The translations under genes and the position numbers were made by a program. This document shows, in pieces, positions 52,757-61,310 of a stretch of DNA of 64,000 nt. How positions within the stretch are numbered: the stretch's first letter is position 1; each line of letters begins with the position of its first letter. The DNA lies in NCBI GenBank assembly GCA_964429795.1, contig CAYSCW010000009.1:16302-80301 (forward strand). The letters run 5' to 3'. The notes beneath the pieces were generated by a model, which was not told the origin of the DNA, did not search any database, and was given only the letters and a program-made list of their open reading frames with translations. Origin of the DNA: CAYSCW01 sp964429795. GTDB lineage: Bacteria; Acidobacteriota; Aminicenantia; Aminicenantales; Aminicenantaceae.

Positions 52757-53764
52757 GTGTCTATGAAGATAGTAATCCGTGCCCCAAACTGGATTGGAGA
52801 CGCAGTCCTCGCCTATCCTCTTCTTGAAAGCCTGAACAAAAATTTCCCTCATGCCCAGATATGGATAGCAGCCAAGCCCTGGGTCAAAGACCTTTTTGTT
52901 TACTTCCGCTTCATCGAAGGGATTATTCCTCTCTCGCCACAGAACGACATCATGAGCCTGAGAGATTCAGCAAGAGAAATAAGGTCTCATAGCTTTGATA
53001 TAGGACTCGTCCTCCCTAACTCCTTTTCAGCAGCCTTTCTCTTTTACTTAGCAAAAATTCCCCAAAGATGGGGGTATCAGAGGGATGGACGGGGCCTCCT
53101 TTTAACCAAAGGAGTGGCTCCTCTGAGCAAGGAAAACGCAATCCATCAAGTCCATTATTACCTGGAGCTCCTAAAAAGGCTGGGCTATCAGGCTCATCCT
53201 CCAGAACTCAAGCTCCCTCTCACCTCCCAAGAAAAAAAGGAGGCCCGGAACTTTCTTCACTCCTTGAACGCGGATCAAGGAAAGCCCTTAATCATCTTAC
53301 ATCCTGGCGCTTCGTACGGTCCATCCAAGAGATGGCCCGCCCAAAAGTATGCCCAACTTGCTGCTTTTTTTCAAGAGAGGGAAAGGGCCACAATTCTTAT
53401 CATTGGGGCCCGTGATGATAGGCAAGTGGCGGAATCCGTTTCCTCCCTGTTGAACAAGAAGCCCTTAAACCTGGCGGGAAAAACATCGTTGCGTTTCCTA
53501 GCCAGCCTCATCAGCCAGGCTGCCTTGTTTGTCTCCAACGATTCTGGCCCCATGCATATGGCCAACGCTCTCAGGATTCCAGTGGTGGCTCTCTTCGGTC
53601 CCACGGATCCCCGCCAGACCGGGCCCTTCCACAAACCGGCATCGGTCATCAAAAAAGGAGCTCCTTGTTGGCCTTGCAGCTACAGAGAATGCCCCTATGA
53701 TCACCGATGCATGATGAGAATCGAGGCAGAAGAAGTCTACCAAATTAGCAAACAGTTCTTATGA
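52757..53764 (+). CDS. waaF: Lipopolysaccharide heptosyltransferase II
   Basis: A GT9 glycosyltransferase of about 335 residues that adds heptose to the LPS inner core. Motifs: IRAPNWIGDAVLAYPLLESL at the N-terminus, ILHPGASYGPSKRWPAQKYA, FVSNDSGPMHMANALRIPVV, ALFGPTDPRQTGPF, and the cysteine-rich end CWPCSYRECPYDHRCMM typical of WaaF. GTG at 52757 (AAGGG nine bases before) is used; ATG at 52763 is the alternative. It overlaps gmhB by four bases (ATGA), which supports heptose-containing LPS. Confidence 0.93.
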   Translation: MSMKIVIRAPNWIGDAVLAYPLLESLNKNFPHAQIWIAAKPWVKDLFVYFRFIEGIIPLSPQNDIMSLRDSAREIRSHSFDIGLVLPNSFSAAFLFYLAKIPQRWGYQRDGRGLLLTKGVAPLSKENAIHQVHYYLELLKRLGYQAHPPELKLPLTSQEKKEARNFLHSLNADQGKPLIILHPGASYGPSKRWPAQKYAQLAAFFQERERATILIIGARDDRQVAESVSSLLNKKPLNLAGKTSLRFLASLISQAALFVSNDSGPMHMANALRIPVVALFGPTDPRQTGPFHKPASVIKKGAPCWPCSYRECPYDHRCMMRIEAEEVYQISKQFL

Positions 53765-54354
53765 TGAAAAGAAGAGCCGTCTTTTTGGACAGGGATGGAA
53801 CCATCAATAAGGATGTTGGTTTTCCTCATTCATTTAAGCTTATAGATATCTACCCCTACAGCTTCGAAGCAGTCAAAAAAATAAACACCTCTGGCCTTCT
53901 GGCAGTAATCGTCACCAATCAATCAGGAGTGGGACGGGGATTTATTGATATCGAAAATCTCCATGACATCCATCAGAAACTCAAGGAGGCTTTTGCTCAA
54001 CATGATGCCTATTTCGATGGGATCTATTATTGTCCCCACTACCTTTCCTCATCACTATCGGAATACAATAAAAATTGCCAATGCCGGAAGCCTTTCCCTG
54101 GTATGGCTTATCAAGCTGCCTCTGACCTGGATATAGATCTGGAACATTCCTACACGGTAGGAGACAAATTGGAGGATGTTCTTTTTGGCCTGAACATCAA
54201 GGCTCGACCTATTCTTGTCTTGACTGGTTTCGGAAAAAAGACCCTCCTCCAGCTGAAGGAAAAGGATGTAAAACCCGCACATGTGGCTTCAACCTTGATG
54301 GATGCTGTCAACTGGATTTTGATCAAGGAAAAGACAGGCTCCAAGGGAGGATAA
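53761..54354 (+). CDS. gmhB: D-glycero-D-manno-heptose 1,7-bisphosphate 7-phosphatase (GmhB-like)
   Basis: A 197-residue HAD phosphatase in the heptose precursor pathway. HAD motif I is AVFLDRDGTINKD, motif II VIVTNQSGVGRGFI, and the metal site YYCPH...CQCRKPFPGM (Cys, His, Cys, Cys) identifies GmhB over histidinol phosphatase. Motif IV is YTVGDKLEDVLFGL. It overlaps waaF by four bases, so both LPS heptose steps are expressed together. Confidence 0.92.
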   Translation: MMKRRAVFLDRDGTINKDVGFPHSFKLIDIYPYSFEAVKKINTSGLLAVIVTNQSGVGRGFIDIENLHDIHQKLKEAFAQHDAYFDGIYYCPHYLSSSLSEYNKNCQCRKPFPGMAYQAASDLDIDLEHSYTVGDKLEDVLFGLNIKARPILVLTGFGKKTLLQLKEKDVKPAHVASTLMDAVNWILIKEKTGSKGG

Positions 54355-54376
54355 TCCCCTTCTTCAAGGAACCAAA

Positions 54377-56530
54377 ATGATCCGATTTGATGATATCTTA
54401 GAGAAAATTTCTTCTTCTTACACAGAGAAGGAGATCACCCTGCTCCAGAAGGCCTACGTTTTTTCAGCTCAGGTCCATAAAGGGCAAATCCGTCATTCTG
54501 GAGAACCCTATCTCAGCCACCCCCTTGAAGTAACGAATATGCTTGCTGACATGAAATTGGATGCCATCACTCTGACTGCCGGCCTTCTTCATGACGTCCT
54601 GGAAGACACAGAAGTAACCGCTCTAGAACTTCAACAGGCCTTTGGAAAAGAGATTTCCCACCTTGTTGAGGGAGTGACCAAGATCAGCAGAGTCCAAGAA
54701 TCCTCTCCGGAAACGAGACAGGCTGAAAGCATCCGCAAGATCATCTTGGCCATGACCGACGACCTGAGGGTGATTTTTATCAAACTGGCAGATAGAATCC
54801 ATAACTTGAAAACCCTCCGATTTTTACCCGAATTCAAACAAAAACAGATCGCACAGGAAACCCTGGAGATATACGCTCCCATCGCCAACAGGTTGGGCAT
54901 GGGAAGAAGAAAAGCTGAACTGGAGGATCTTTCTTTCCGGTATGTTGACCCTGAAAATTATTTTAAAATTTTGGCTCTTATCGAGCCTCAAAGAAAGAAG
55001 GCCGAAAGAGAGCTCAAGAAATTGAAGAATTCGCTGGGAAGTTACATGGAGGAACATCATATTCCGGCAGAAATATATTATCGCATCAAACGCCCTTACA
55101 GTATCTACAACAAGATGTATCTACGCAGCATCGACTTCGAGCAAGTCTATGATTTTATGGCCTTGAGGCTTATCACCCAATCTGTAAAAAACTGCTACTC
55201 TGCTCTGGGTATTATCCACCAAAAATGGCCCCATCTTCCTCATCGTTTCCGAGATTTTATTGCCATACACAAGCCCAACCTCTATCAGGCTCTCCACACC
55301 ACCATTATCACAGAAAAAAAACATACCATTGAAATCCAGATTCGAACCCAGGATATGCACGATTTGGCTGAAAACGGAATCGCCGCCCACTGGAAATACA
55401 AGGAAGCCGACTCTCAATCCCTGATGAGAGAGGATACCAGGCTTCTCTGGTTGAGAGAGATGGTCGATCTCTTTAAGGAACAGAAAAGCCCGCGTGAATT
55501 CCTCAAAAGCCTGAAAACCGACCTTATTCCTGAAGAAGTGTATGTCTTCACCCCTCGGGGAAAAAACATCACCATTCCTCTGGGTTCGTCCGCTCTGGAC
55601 TTTGCCTTTAAAATCCACACGGAAATTGGGCTTCATGCAACTGAGGCCAAAATCAACGGAAAACTGGCTCCCCTGAAGACCATCTTGAAGACTGGAGATA
55701 TTGTGGAGATTCTTACTTCTCCTGATAAAAAACCCAGCCGTGACTGGTTGAACATCGCATTCACCTCAACAGCCAGGTATCACATCAAACACTGGATCAA
55801 CCTCCAAAACAAAATCAAAAACATTTCTTTGGGGAAAAAATTATGGGAAAAAGAAGTCAAAAAATACACCGTTCCATCCGAAGACCTTGACGAAGATCAT
55901 CTTCTCTCCCGATTGTCCAATGTTGCTCCCTTCCGGGTCAAAAAGATCGAAGACTTTTATACCCTCATAGGATTTGGGAAAATTGTCATCAATAAAAAAT
56001 TGATCGAAAAAATCTTTACACCAAAGAAAATTTTACCGAAAAAAGAAACCTTGCTCAAAAAAATGATGACAAAAGTCGCTAAAAAGGCAAAGCAAGAGCT
56101 TCATGTCCAGGAGACCGATGGAACAGTTCTCACCTTAGCTAAATGCTGTTCTCCCATCAAAGGAGAGCCTATAATAGGATACATCACCTCGGGAAAAGGG
56201 ATAACAGTCCATTCACTCCGCTGCCCATTGGTCTCTAAAGAAATACTGGATAACCAGCGGATGGTTGAGGTCTCATGGAACAAATCCATGGGAGGGGCTT
56301 TCAAAGGAAACCTTCTGATTAAATCCGTCGACACTCCTGGCGTCCTGGCCAAGCTCGCCTCGGTCATAGCCCAAACCGGAGGGAATATCACCAGGGCAGA
56401 GGTGACCACATTTGCTGACCAAAAGGCTCAAATTAAACTCGTCCTCATCATCCGAGATATAGACCATCTCGAAAACATCATGAAAAAGATTAAGGGAATA
56501 AAAGAAATATCCTCGGTGAGAAGGGTCTAA
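54377..56530 (+). CDS. rel: Bifunctional (p)ppGpp synthetase/hydrolase
   Basis: A 717-residue RelA/SpoT family enzyme controlling the stringent response. The HD hydrolase domain is intact (SHPLEVTNMLADMKLDAITL, LLHDVLEDT, LADRIHNLKTL), as is the synthetase domain (RIKRPYSIYNKM, RFRDFIAIHKPNLYQALHTT, EIQIRTQDMHDLAENGIAAH). TGS domain (VYVFTPRGKNITIPLGSSAL) and C-terminal ACT domain follow. Both catalytic halves are retained, so it should make and degrade ppGpp. AGGA precedes the ATG. It is convergent with rpmB, five bases apart. Confidence 0.95.
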   Translation: MIRFDDILEKISSSYTEKEITLLQKAYVFSAQVHKGQIRHSGEPYLSHPLEVTNMLADMKLDAITLTAGLLHDVLEDTEVTALELQQAFGKEISHLVEGVTKISRVQESSPETRQAESIRKIILAMTDDLRVIFIKLADRIHNLKTLRFLPEFKQKQIAQETLEIYAPIANRLGMGRRKAELEDLSFRYVDPENYFKILALIEPQRKKAERELKKLKNSLGSYMEEHHIPAEIYYRIKRPYSIYNKMYLRSIDFEQVYDFMALRLITQSVKNCYSALGIIHQKWPHLPHRFRDFIAIHKPNLYQALHTTIITEKKHTIEIQIRTQDMHDLAENGIAAHWKYKEADSQSLMREDTRLLWLREMVDLFKEQKSPREFLKSLKTDLIPEEVYVFTPRGKNITIPLGSSALDFAFKIHTEIGLHATEAKINGKLAPLKTILKTGDIVEILTSPDKKPSRDWLNIAFTSTARYHIKHWINLQNKIKNISLGKKLWEKEVKKYTVPSEDLDEDHLLSRLSNVAPFRVKKIEDFYTLIGFGKIVINKKLIEKIFTPKKILPKKETLLKKMMTKVAKKAKQELHVQETDGTVLTLAKCCSPIKGEPIIGYITSGKGITVHSLRCPLVSKEILDNQRMVEVSWNKSMGGAFKGNLLIKSVDTPGVLAKLASVIAQTGGNITRAEVTTFADQKAQIKLVLIIRDIDHLENIMKKIKGIKEISSVRRV

Positions 56531-56535
56531 CTCTT

Positions 56536-56727
56536 TTATATCGCTTTACTCACCTTCCCGGTTCGAAGGCACCTTGTGCAGACCCAGATATATTTTACCC
56601 CTGAAGAAGTCCGAGCTTTTACCCGCTGGAGATTCGGTCTCCACTTCTTCTTGGAAGCTTTATGGGAATGACTCAAGGTCTGACCGAAAAGAGGTCCTTT
56701 CCCGCATATCTCACAGACTTTTGCCAT
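56536..56727 (-). CDS. rpmB: Ribosomal protein L28, zinc-binding form
   Basis: A 63-residue bL28 of the 50S subunit. MAKVCEICGKGPLFGQTLSH is followed by KASKKKWRPNLQRVK and VKYIWVCTRCLRTGKVSKAI. The two CxxC pairs (CEIC, CTRC) make the zinc-ribbon C-plus form. It is a single gene facing rel. A 30-base palindrome lies about 70 bases upstream of its start. Confidence 0.96.
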   Translation of the reverse strand: MAKVCEICGKGPLFGQTLSHSHKASKKKWRPNLQRVKARTSSGVKYIWVCTRCLRTGKVSKAI

Positions 56728-56794
56728 TGCTCTTTCTCGTTAAGACGACCATTTATAGCACATTTTCCCAAAAAATCCAAATTTGAAGATGGAA

Positions 56795-56824
56795 TCTCCA
56801 TTTCCGTTATAACGGAAATGGAGA
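56795..56824. repeat. Perfect 30-base palindrome upstream of rpmB
   Basis: Arms TCTCCATTTCCGTTA and its exact complement meet without a loop. It lies 68 bases upstream of rpmB and about 285 bases before the lipoprotein gene at 57109. No T-run follows on either strand. It may be an operator or a cruciform site. The rest of 56728-57108 is AT-rich with no gene seen. Confidence 0.7.
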
Positions 56825-57108
56825 AGCTCTCAAATATGAACATGGTCTCTTTTTTCCTGATTGTGTCTTATTTCTTTACAGCGCATCAGAAGAACATTCA
56901 TATCCATCATTCACTCCAAGAGAGCTATTCTTCTCCTTCCGAATTATTATATCAAACATATGTCACATTTTAGGATCACCCTGAAATCTCAATGGTACTC
57001 CTCATCATCATAAGTAAAATCCTCTCCTTTTGGCACGAAATTTGCTTCCCTTATATGTTATCTTGACGAGATTCAGAAAAACAAGTAGTCTAAATAAGTT
57101 GCACACAG

Positions 57109-57459
57109 ATGAATAAGCATCTTATTTTTCTCTTTCTAACCATATTCCTTTCGCTGCTGGTTTTTCATGGGTGCAGCCGTCCCTTGGTAGATGACCAACT
57201 GCATTTCGGTATCGACGCCGCTCAAAAGGACTTATGGGATGAAGCCATCTTTCGCTGGAAAAAAGTGCTTGAAACCACCCCAGCTTCAGCCGCTGCTCAC
57301 AACAACCTCGCCGTAGCCTACGAAAAGAAAGGACTCTGGGAAGAGGCGAAAAAAGAGTATGAAATAGCTTTGAGATTGAGTCCTGAAAACAGCTATATCA
57401 AGTCAAATTATCAAAATTTTAAAAACCACTATGAGCGCAAAAAAGATGAAGAAATTTAA
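57109..57459 (+). CDS. TPR-containing lipoprotein
   Basis: A 116-residue protein with a lipoprotein signal (LIFLFLTIFLSLLVFHGC, lipobox FHGC). The mature part holds about two tetratricopeptide repeats (IDAAQKDLWDEAIFRWKKVL and AAHNNLAVAYEKKGLWEEAK, then KEYEIALRLSPENSYI). Such small TPR lipoproteins act as assembly partners at the membrane. It is the first gene of a three-gene unit; the next gene starts within its last 29 bases. Confidence 0.8.
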   Translation: MNKHLIFLFLTIFLSLLVFHGCSRPLVDDQLHFGIDAAQKDLWDEAIFRWKKVLETTPASAAAHNNLAVAYEKKGLWEEAKKEYEIALRLSPENSYIKSNYQNFKNHYERKKDEEI

Positions 57460-58102
57460 ATACATCCTTTTTGCCTGTCTTGTCTTTTATCTATCTTGCT
57501 CCAGCGGTTTACAATTGAAGCTCAAAATTGAAATTCCTGAAGACCCTCAGATCGACTTGGACAAATTTAATCAAATTGTGATCACAAATTTTCTTATCCA
57601 AAAAGAAACTAAAAATATCAACCTCAACAAAGAAATTGTGGAATATTTCAAACTTGAAATCGAACAGAATTTTGAGGGAAAGGTCGTCTCAAGGAATTTC
57701 TCTATAGAAGATGAAGAAATCTATAAGAACCAAGACTTCTGGAAAGGCCTCGTCGACGCGTCTGAACAGACGCTCTTTTTTACCGGCAGGGTCAATTATT
57801 CAGAAGAAATTCGTAAGGCCATCCTGGAAAAAAGGGACGATCGGTCTGAGGATCCTTTCCCTACCACCAAAAAGTTAGCCGAGCGCAAATTCTACACCCT
57901 CAATATCGACCTCTATCTGATCGACGCTCAGACAGGAAATCCTTTGTATCAAAGAAGCTTTAAAGAAACCAAAGGCTACCAAAATCCCAACCAAACTGCA
58001 TATTTTGCCTTCTTTGACCTTATCCAGCAGGTTAAAGTCAAATTCTTCCGTAACATCCTCGGTGATAAAAAAATCGAGGAACGCTATCTCATTTCTAGAT
58101 AA
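57431..58102 (+). CDS. Lipoprotein of unknown function
   Basis: About 223 residues with a lipoprotein signal (KYILFACLVFYLSCSSG, lipobox LSC). The mature part reads as an alpha/beta domain: QIVITNFLIQKETKNINL, EYFKLEIEQNFEGKVVSRNF, EQTLFFTGRVNYSEE, FYTLNIDLYLIDAQTGNPLY. This recalls periplasmic lipoproteins that build a stacked beta domain, but I recognise no family. ATG at 57431 overlaps the previous gene; 57446 is an alternative start. No Shine-Dalgarno is evident, so translation may be coupled. Confidence 0.75.
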   Translation: MSAKKMKKFKYILFACLVFYLSCSSGLQLKLKIEIPEDPQIDLDKFNQIVITNFLIQKETKNINLNKEIVEYFKLEIEQNFEGKVVSRNFSIEDEEIYKNQDFWKGLVDASEQTLFFTGRVNYSEEIRKAILEKRDDRSEDPFPTTKKLAERKFYTLNIDLYLIDAQTGNPLYQRSFKETKGYQNPNQTAYFAFFDLIQQVKVKFFRNILGDKKIEERYLISR

Positions 58103-58113
58103 AAGGAGCTAAA

Positions 58114-61077
58114 ATGAAAAGCCTCATGAAATTCTTGCTCATCCTCCTCCTCTGCCTTTTCTGGACTCAATCCAGTTTCGCTCAATCTATCTACTTCCCT
58201 TACTACGGAAAGAATAAAGTCCTCTACGAGAAGTTCGACTGGAGCCATTACCTAACAGACCATTACGATATCTACTACTATGTGGAAGACCTGCAGCTTC
58301 TGAAGAATGTTGCCGACATGGCTGAAAGTGCCTACCAAAGAATTAGCGAAGGAATCAAACACGATCTTTCAGCAACGGTTCCTCTTATCTATTACAAGAC
58401 CTTTACGGATTTGGAGCAGACCAACCTTTTTCAGGTTCCTGAGGGAGTGCTGGGAGTAGCCGAACCCGTTCTTTACCGCGTGATCATCCATGGAGATATG
58501 GCCCTGGATGAGATTCAGGACCTTCTCGAGCACGAACTCACCCACATTTTTGAATACGATCTCTTATGGGGGAATCCAGGTGGCGTGCTCTATTCTATCA
58601 ATCAGCCCCAAGGTTGGATCATGGAGGGATTTGCCGAGTATAATACGGAGGTCTGGTCTTCTTGGTCTTCCCTAATAGTCAGGGACTCCGTCCTCAACGA
58701 CCGCATCCCAGAGCTCACCGATTCTGGCTATCTCTACTCTCGCTACCCTCTACCCCGGACTCCCGATTACGACTTTGGCCATGCCATCTATGACTTTATC
58801 GAACACAAATATGGAAAAAATGGCATAAGAGAGTTCTGGCAATCCTTGAAAAACTTTCCTCTCTTAGGAAAAAACGACCCTATCCAGAGGGCCTTCGACC
58901 AGAAACCAAAAGAATTCAATTACGAATTCAAGAAATATCTTCGACAAAAATACAGTGATTTTGTTACCAGAGAAAATCCTGAGAATTACAGTATCCCTAT
59001 CGGCCCAGAATTTCCCCTCAATCCTTATTATTTTGCCCTCTCTCACGCCCTCTCTCCTTCCGGAGACATCGTTGCTGCTTTATCTGCCAACATCAAAGAA
59101 AGCGATATCGACATCATCCTCATCTCTACCAAGGACGGTTCTGTCATCAAGAATATCACCAAAGGCTACACCTTGAAATATGAACACATCAAGTATGAAG
59201 TCGACCCATCCAAGGGGAGCGATATCACCTGGTCCTCCGATGGCGACAAAATTGCCTTTTTTGCCCGTGCCGGACAGAAGCATTCTCTCTTTGTCATCAG
59301 CGCCTTGACTGGAAAAACCCTGAAAAACATCAAGATTCCTCATGACCAACCCTCCTCTCCCTGTTTTTACCCCAGTGGAGACGAGTTAATCTTTACGGCA
59401 TTCGATAAAGGAATCCATGACATTTTTAAAATCAACCTAAACACCGAAAAAATTCTCAACCTGACCAATGATGACTTCTATGAAAAAGCCCCTAACATTT
59501 CATCTGACGGCAAGTTTGTAGCTTATACCATCCACCTAGACACATACGACAAAATCTTTTTATCCCCTTTAAGCGATCTCCAAAAAAAGACGCAGATCAC
59601 ATTTGGCAGAGGCAACACAATCACTCCCCACTTCACCTCTGACTCTCAAGAAATATTTTTCTCTGCTGACACAAGGGAAGCATTTAACATCTATTCCATA
59701 AACCTTGAAACGGGAGAATTCAAGCGTTATTCGGATGTCAGGACTGGGAACTTTCTCCCCATCCCTTTTCCCGACAACCCCAAAAAAGTTGTCTTCTCTT
59801 CTTTCAATAAGGGAGCCTTTCAGATTTTCATAAGTGATTTCGAAGCTATTGTTGAAAAAAGGGTTAACTTTGAAGAAAAGACTCCAAGCGAGGATTTCAA
59901 GAAGTTTGAACCCCTCATCTCCGTGGAAATTAAGAAGGATAAGATCAAACCTTATAAAGGTATCGGAAAACTCTATCTAGCCTCTCGCCCTCCTGTTGAT
60001 ACCATCGTCTCTTCAGATGGCTCCATCTATGGAGGATCAGCCCTCGTCTTTACCGATCTTTTAGCTGATCACACATTTTTTCTAATGGCCTATCAAGTAA
60101 GGAGTTTCCGTTCTTACTATCTTGCTTATCTTAACCAAAAAAGACGGTTTCAATATATGGCCAGCGCCTTCCAGTACACACAGTTCTATTATCCTCCTTA
60201 TGCCTATTATGACCCCTATTTTTATGGACGGCTTACCTACAGAGACGCCCTTGCTTCAAGGAAGATCTCTGGAGTGAGCCTCAGCTCATATTATCCGTTC
60301 AACAAATATTTACGCCTTGAGTCAAGCCTGGGTTTTTATCGCTACGAGGAAGACTTTTTTGATCCCTATATCAGAGAATTGCTTCTTTACTCTGGCAGCG
60401 GTTACGATATGTTTTGGAATGGAAATCTTCTCTCCGCATCTTTCTCGCTGGTAGGAGAGACTACTCGTTTCAGGTTTTATGGACCAGGCTCAGGCAGCAC
60501 CTTTCGTCTATCTCTCACACAAGCCATCCCTGTCTCACGGAGCTTTTTCCAGAATACAACTGTCGAGGTTGATCTAAGAAAATATCTTTACTTGGGCTCT
60601 GATTTCCTCTTTGCCTTTCGCTTTGAGGGCTTCGCCAGCCAGGGTAAAAACCCATTTGTTTCTTATTTTGGCGGAAACAACCAGGTCCGTTCTGTCAACT
60701 ATTATAACATCGTCGCCAACGAAGGATGGTTTGCCAACATCGAATTCCGTTTTCCTCTTGTCAGCTCTGCCTCTACTCTAATCGGCCAATTAGGTCCTGT
60801 CCGCGGAGTTCTTTTCTTCGACGTGACCCGCTCAAAAATCAAGGGCTATCCAGCGAAGTTTTATTCTTATAAAGGAATAAACATACAAGGAGAGTCTATC
60901 ATACAAGAATTGGATGCTATCGGTTCCTATGGATACGGTTTTGAGTTTTTTCTTCTCGGGCTCCCCCTTCATCTTGAGTTTGTCAAAAGGCTTGAACTTA
61001 AAGATATTTCAAGCCCTTTTGACATCCAAAGCGTAGGAAGTTTTGAGACAAAATTCTGGATCGGGTTTGATTTTTAG
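58114..61077 (+). CDS. Outer membrane peptidase: gluzincin domain, TolB-like propeller and C-terminal beta-barrel
   Basis: A 987-residue protein with a signal peptide (FLLILLLCLFWTQSSFAQ). Residues 25-300 form a peptidase-MA-like domain with the zinc motif HELTH (His140, Glu141, His144) and third ligand Glu171 (WIMEGFAEY). About residues 310-590 are TolB/WD40-like propeller repeats (ISSDGKFVAYTIHLDT, SDGDKIAFFARAGQKHSLFV). The remainder is beta-rich (SVNYYNIVANEGWFANIEFR and later strands), ending in KFWIGFDF, compatible with an Omp85/BamA-like barrel. AAGGAG lies before the ATG, 11 bases after the lipoprotein. Substrate unknown. Confidence 0.85.
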   Translation: MKSLMKFLLILLLCLFWTQSSFAQSIYFPYYGKNKVLYEKFDWSHYLTDHYDIYYYVEDLQLLKNVADMAESAYQRISEGIKHDLSATVPLIYYKTFTDLEQTNLFQVPEGVLGVAEPVLYRVIIHGDMALDEIQDLLEHELTHIFEYDLLWGNPGGVLYSINQPQGWIMEGFAEYNTEVWSSWSSLIVRDSVLNDRIPELTDSGYLYSRYPLPRTPDYDFGHAIYDFIEHKYGKNGIREFWQSLKNFPLLGKNDPIQRAFDQKPKEFNYEFKKYLRQKYSDFVTRENPENYSIPIGPEFPLNPYYFALSHALSPSGDIVAALSANIKESDIDIILISTKDGSVIKNITKGYTLKYEHIKYEVDPSKGSDITWSSDGDKIAFFARAGQKHSLFVISALTGKTLKNIKIPHDQPSSPCFYPSGDELIFTAFDKGIHDIFKINLNTEKILNLTNDDFYEKAPNISSDGKFVAYTIHLDTYDKIFLSPLSDLQKKTQITFGRGNTITPHFTSDSQEIFFSADTREAFNIYSINLETGEFKRYSDVRTGNFLPIPFPDNPKKVVFSSFNKGAFQIFISDFEAIVEKRVNFEEKTPSEDFKKFEPLISVEIKKDKIKPYKGIGKLYLASRPPVDTIVSSDGSIYGGSALVFTDLLADHTFFLMAYQVRSFRSYYLAYLNQKRRFQYMASAFQYTQFYYPPYAYYDPYFYGRLTYRDALASRKISGVSLSSYYPFNKYLRLESSLGFYRYEEDFFDPYIRELLLYSGSGYDMFWNGNLLSASFSLVGETTRFRFYGPGSGSTFRLSLTQAIPVSRSFFQNTTVEVDLRKYLYLGSDFLFAFRFEGFASQGKNPFVSYFGGNNQVRSVNYYNIVANEGWFANIEFRFPLVSSASTLIGQLGPVRGVLFFDVTRSKIKGYPAKFYSYKGINIQGESIIQELDAIGSYGYGFEFFLLGLPLHLEFVKRLELKDISSPFDIQSVGSFETKFWIGFDF

Positions 61078-61132
61078 GTTTTGTCCCGAAGTTGCAGGAC
61101 ATTTGGAGGAAATCAGGGACAGGTGAGCCCGG

Positions 61133-61148
61133 ATTATTCGTGAATAAT
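61133..61148. repeat. Inverted repeat ATTATTC/GAATAAT in the origin region
   Basis: Seven-base arms around GT contain a DnaA-box-like TTATTCACG on the minus strand. It lies about 165 bases before dnaA. Confidence 0.4.
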
Positions 61149-61259
61149 TCAGGTTAATTAGGGGATAAAACCGACTTTTAAAAGAATTTCACAAATTTCT
61201 TGAAATCCCTCAACAAGAGTGTTAATATAGCTCCGCCTTCTCTGCCAGGCTTAACCAAA

Positions 61260-61300
61260 GGAAGGTTTTCCACATCTGTGAATAAATCTGTGGAAATCTA
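61260..61300. other. Cluster of DnaA boxes, putative oriC
   Basis: Three DnaA-box-like nonamers are packed in 32 bases just before dnaA: TTTTCCACA at 61266-61274, TGTGAATAA at 61277-61285 (reverse of TTATTCACA, a full match to TTATNCACA) and TGTGGAAAT at 61289-61297. With the AT-rich spacer after dnaA and the dnaA-dnaN pair this marks a likely chromosomal origin or its regulatory part. The whole 61078-61310 gap is probably origin sequence. Confidence 0.65.
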
Positions 61301-61310
61301 AAGCACTCTC

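Noticed and set aside
56795..56824. Bidirectional terminator between rpmB and the lipoprotein operon
   Set aside because: Both genes are transcribed away from it and no T-run follows.
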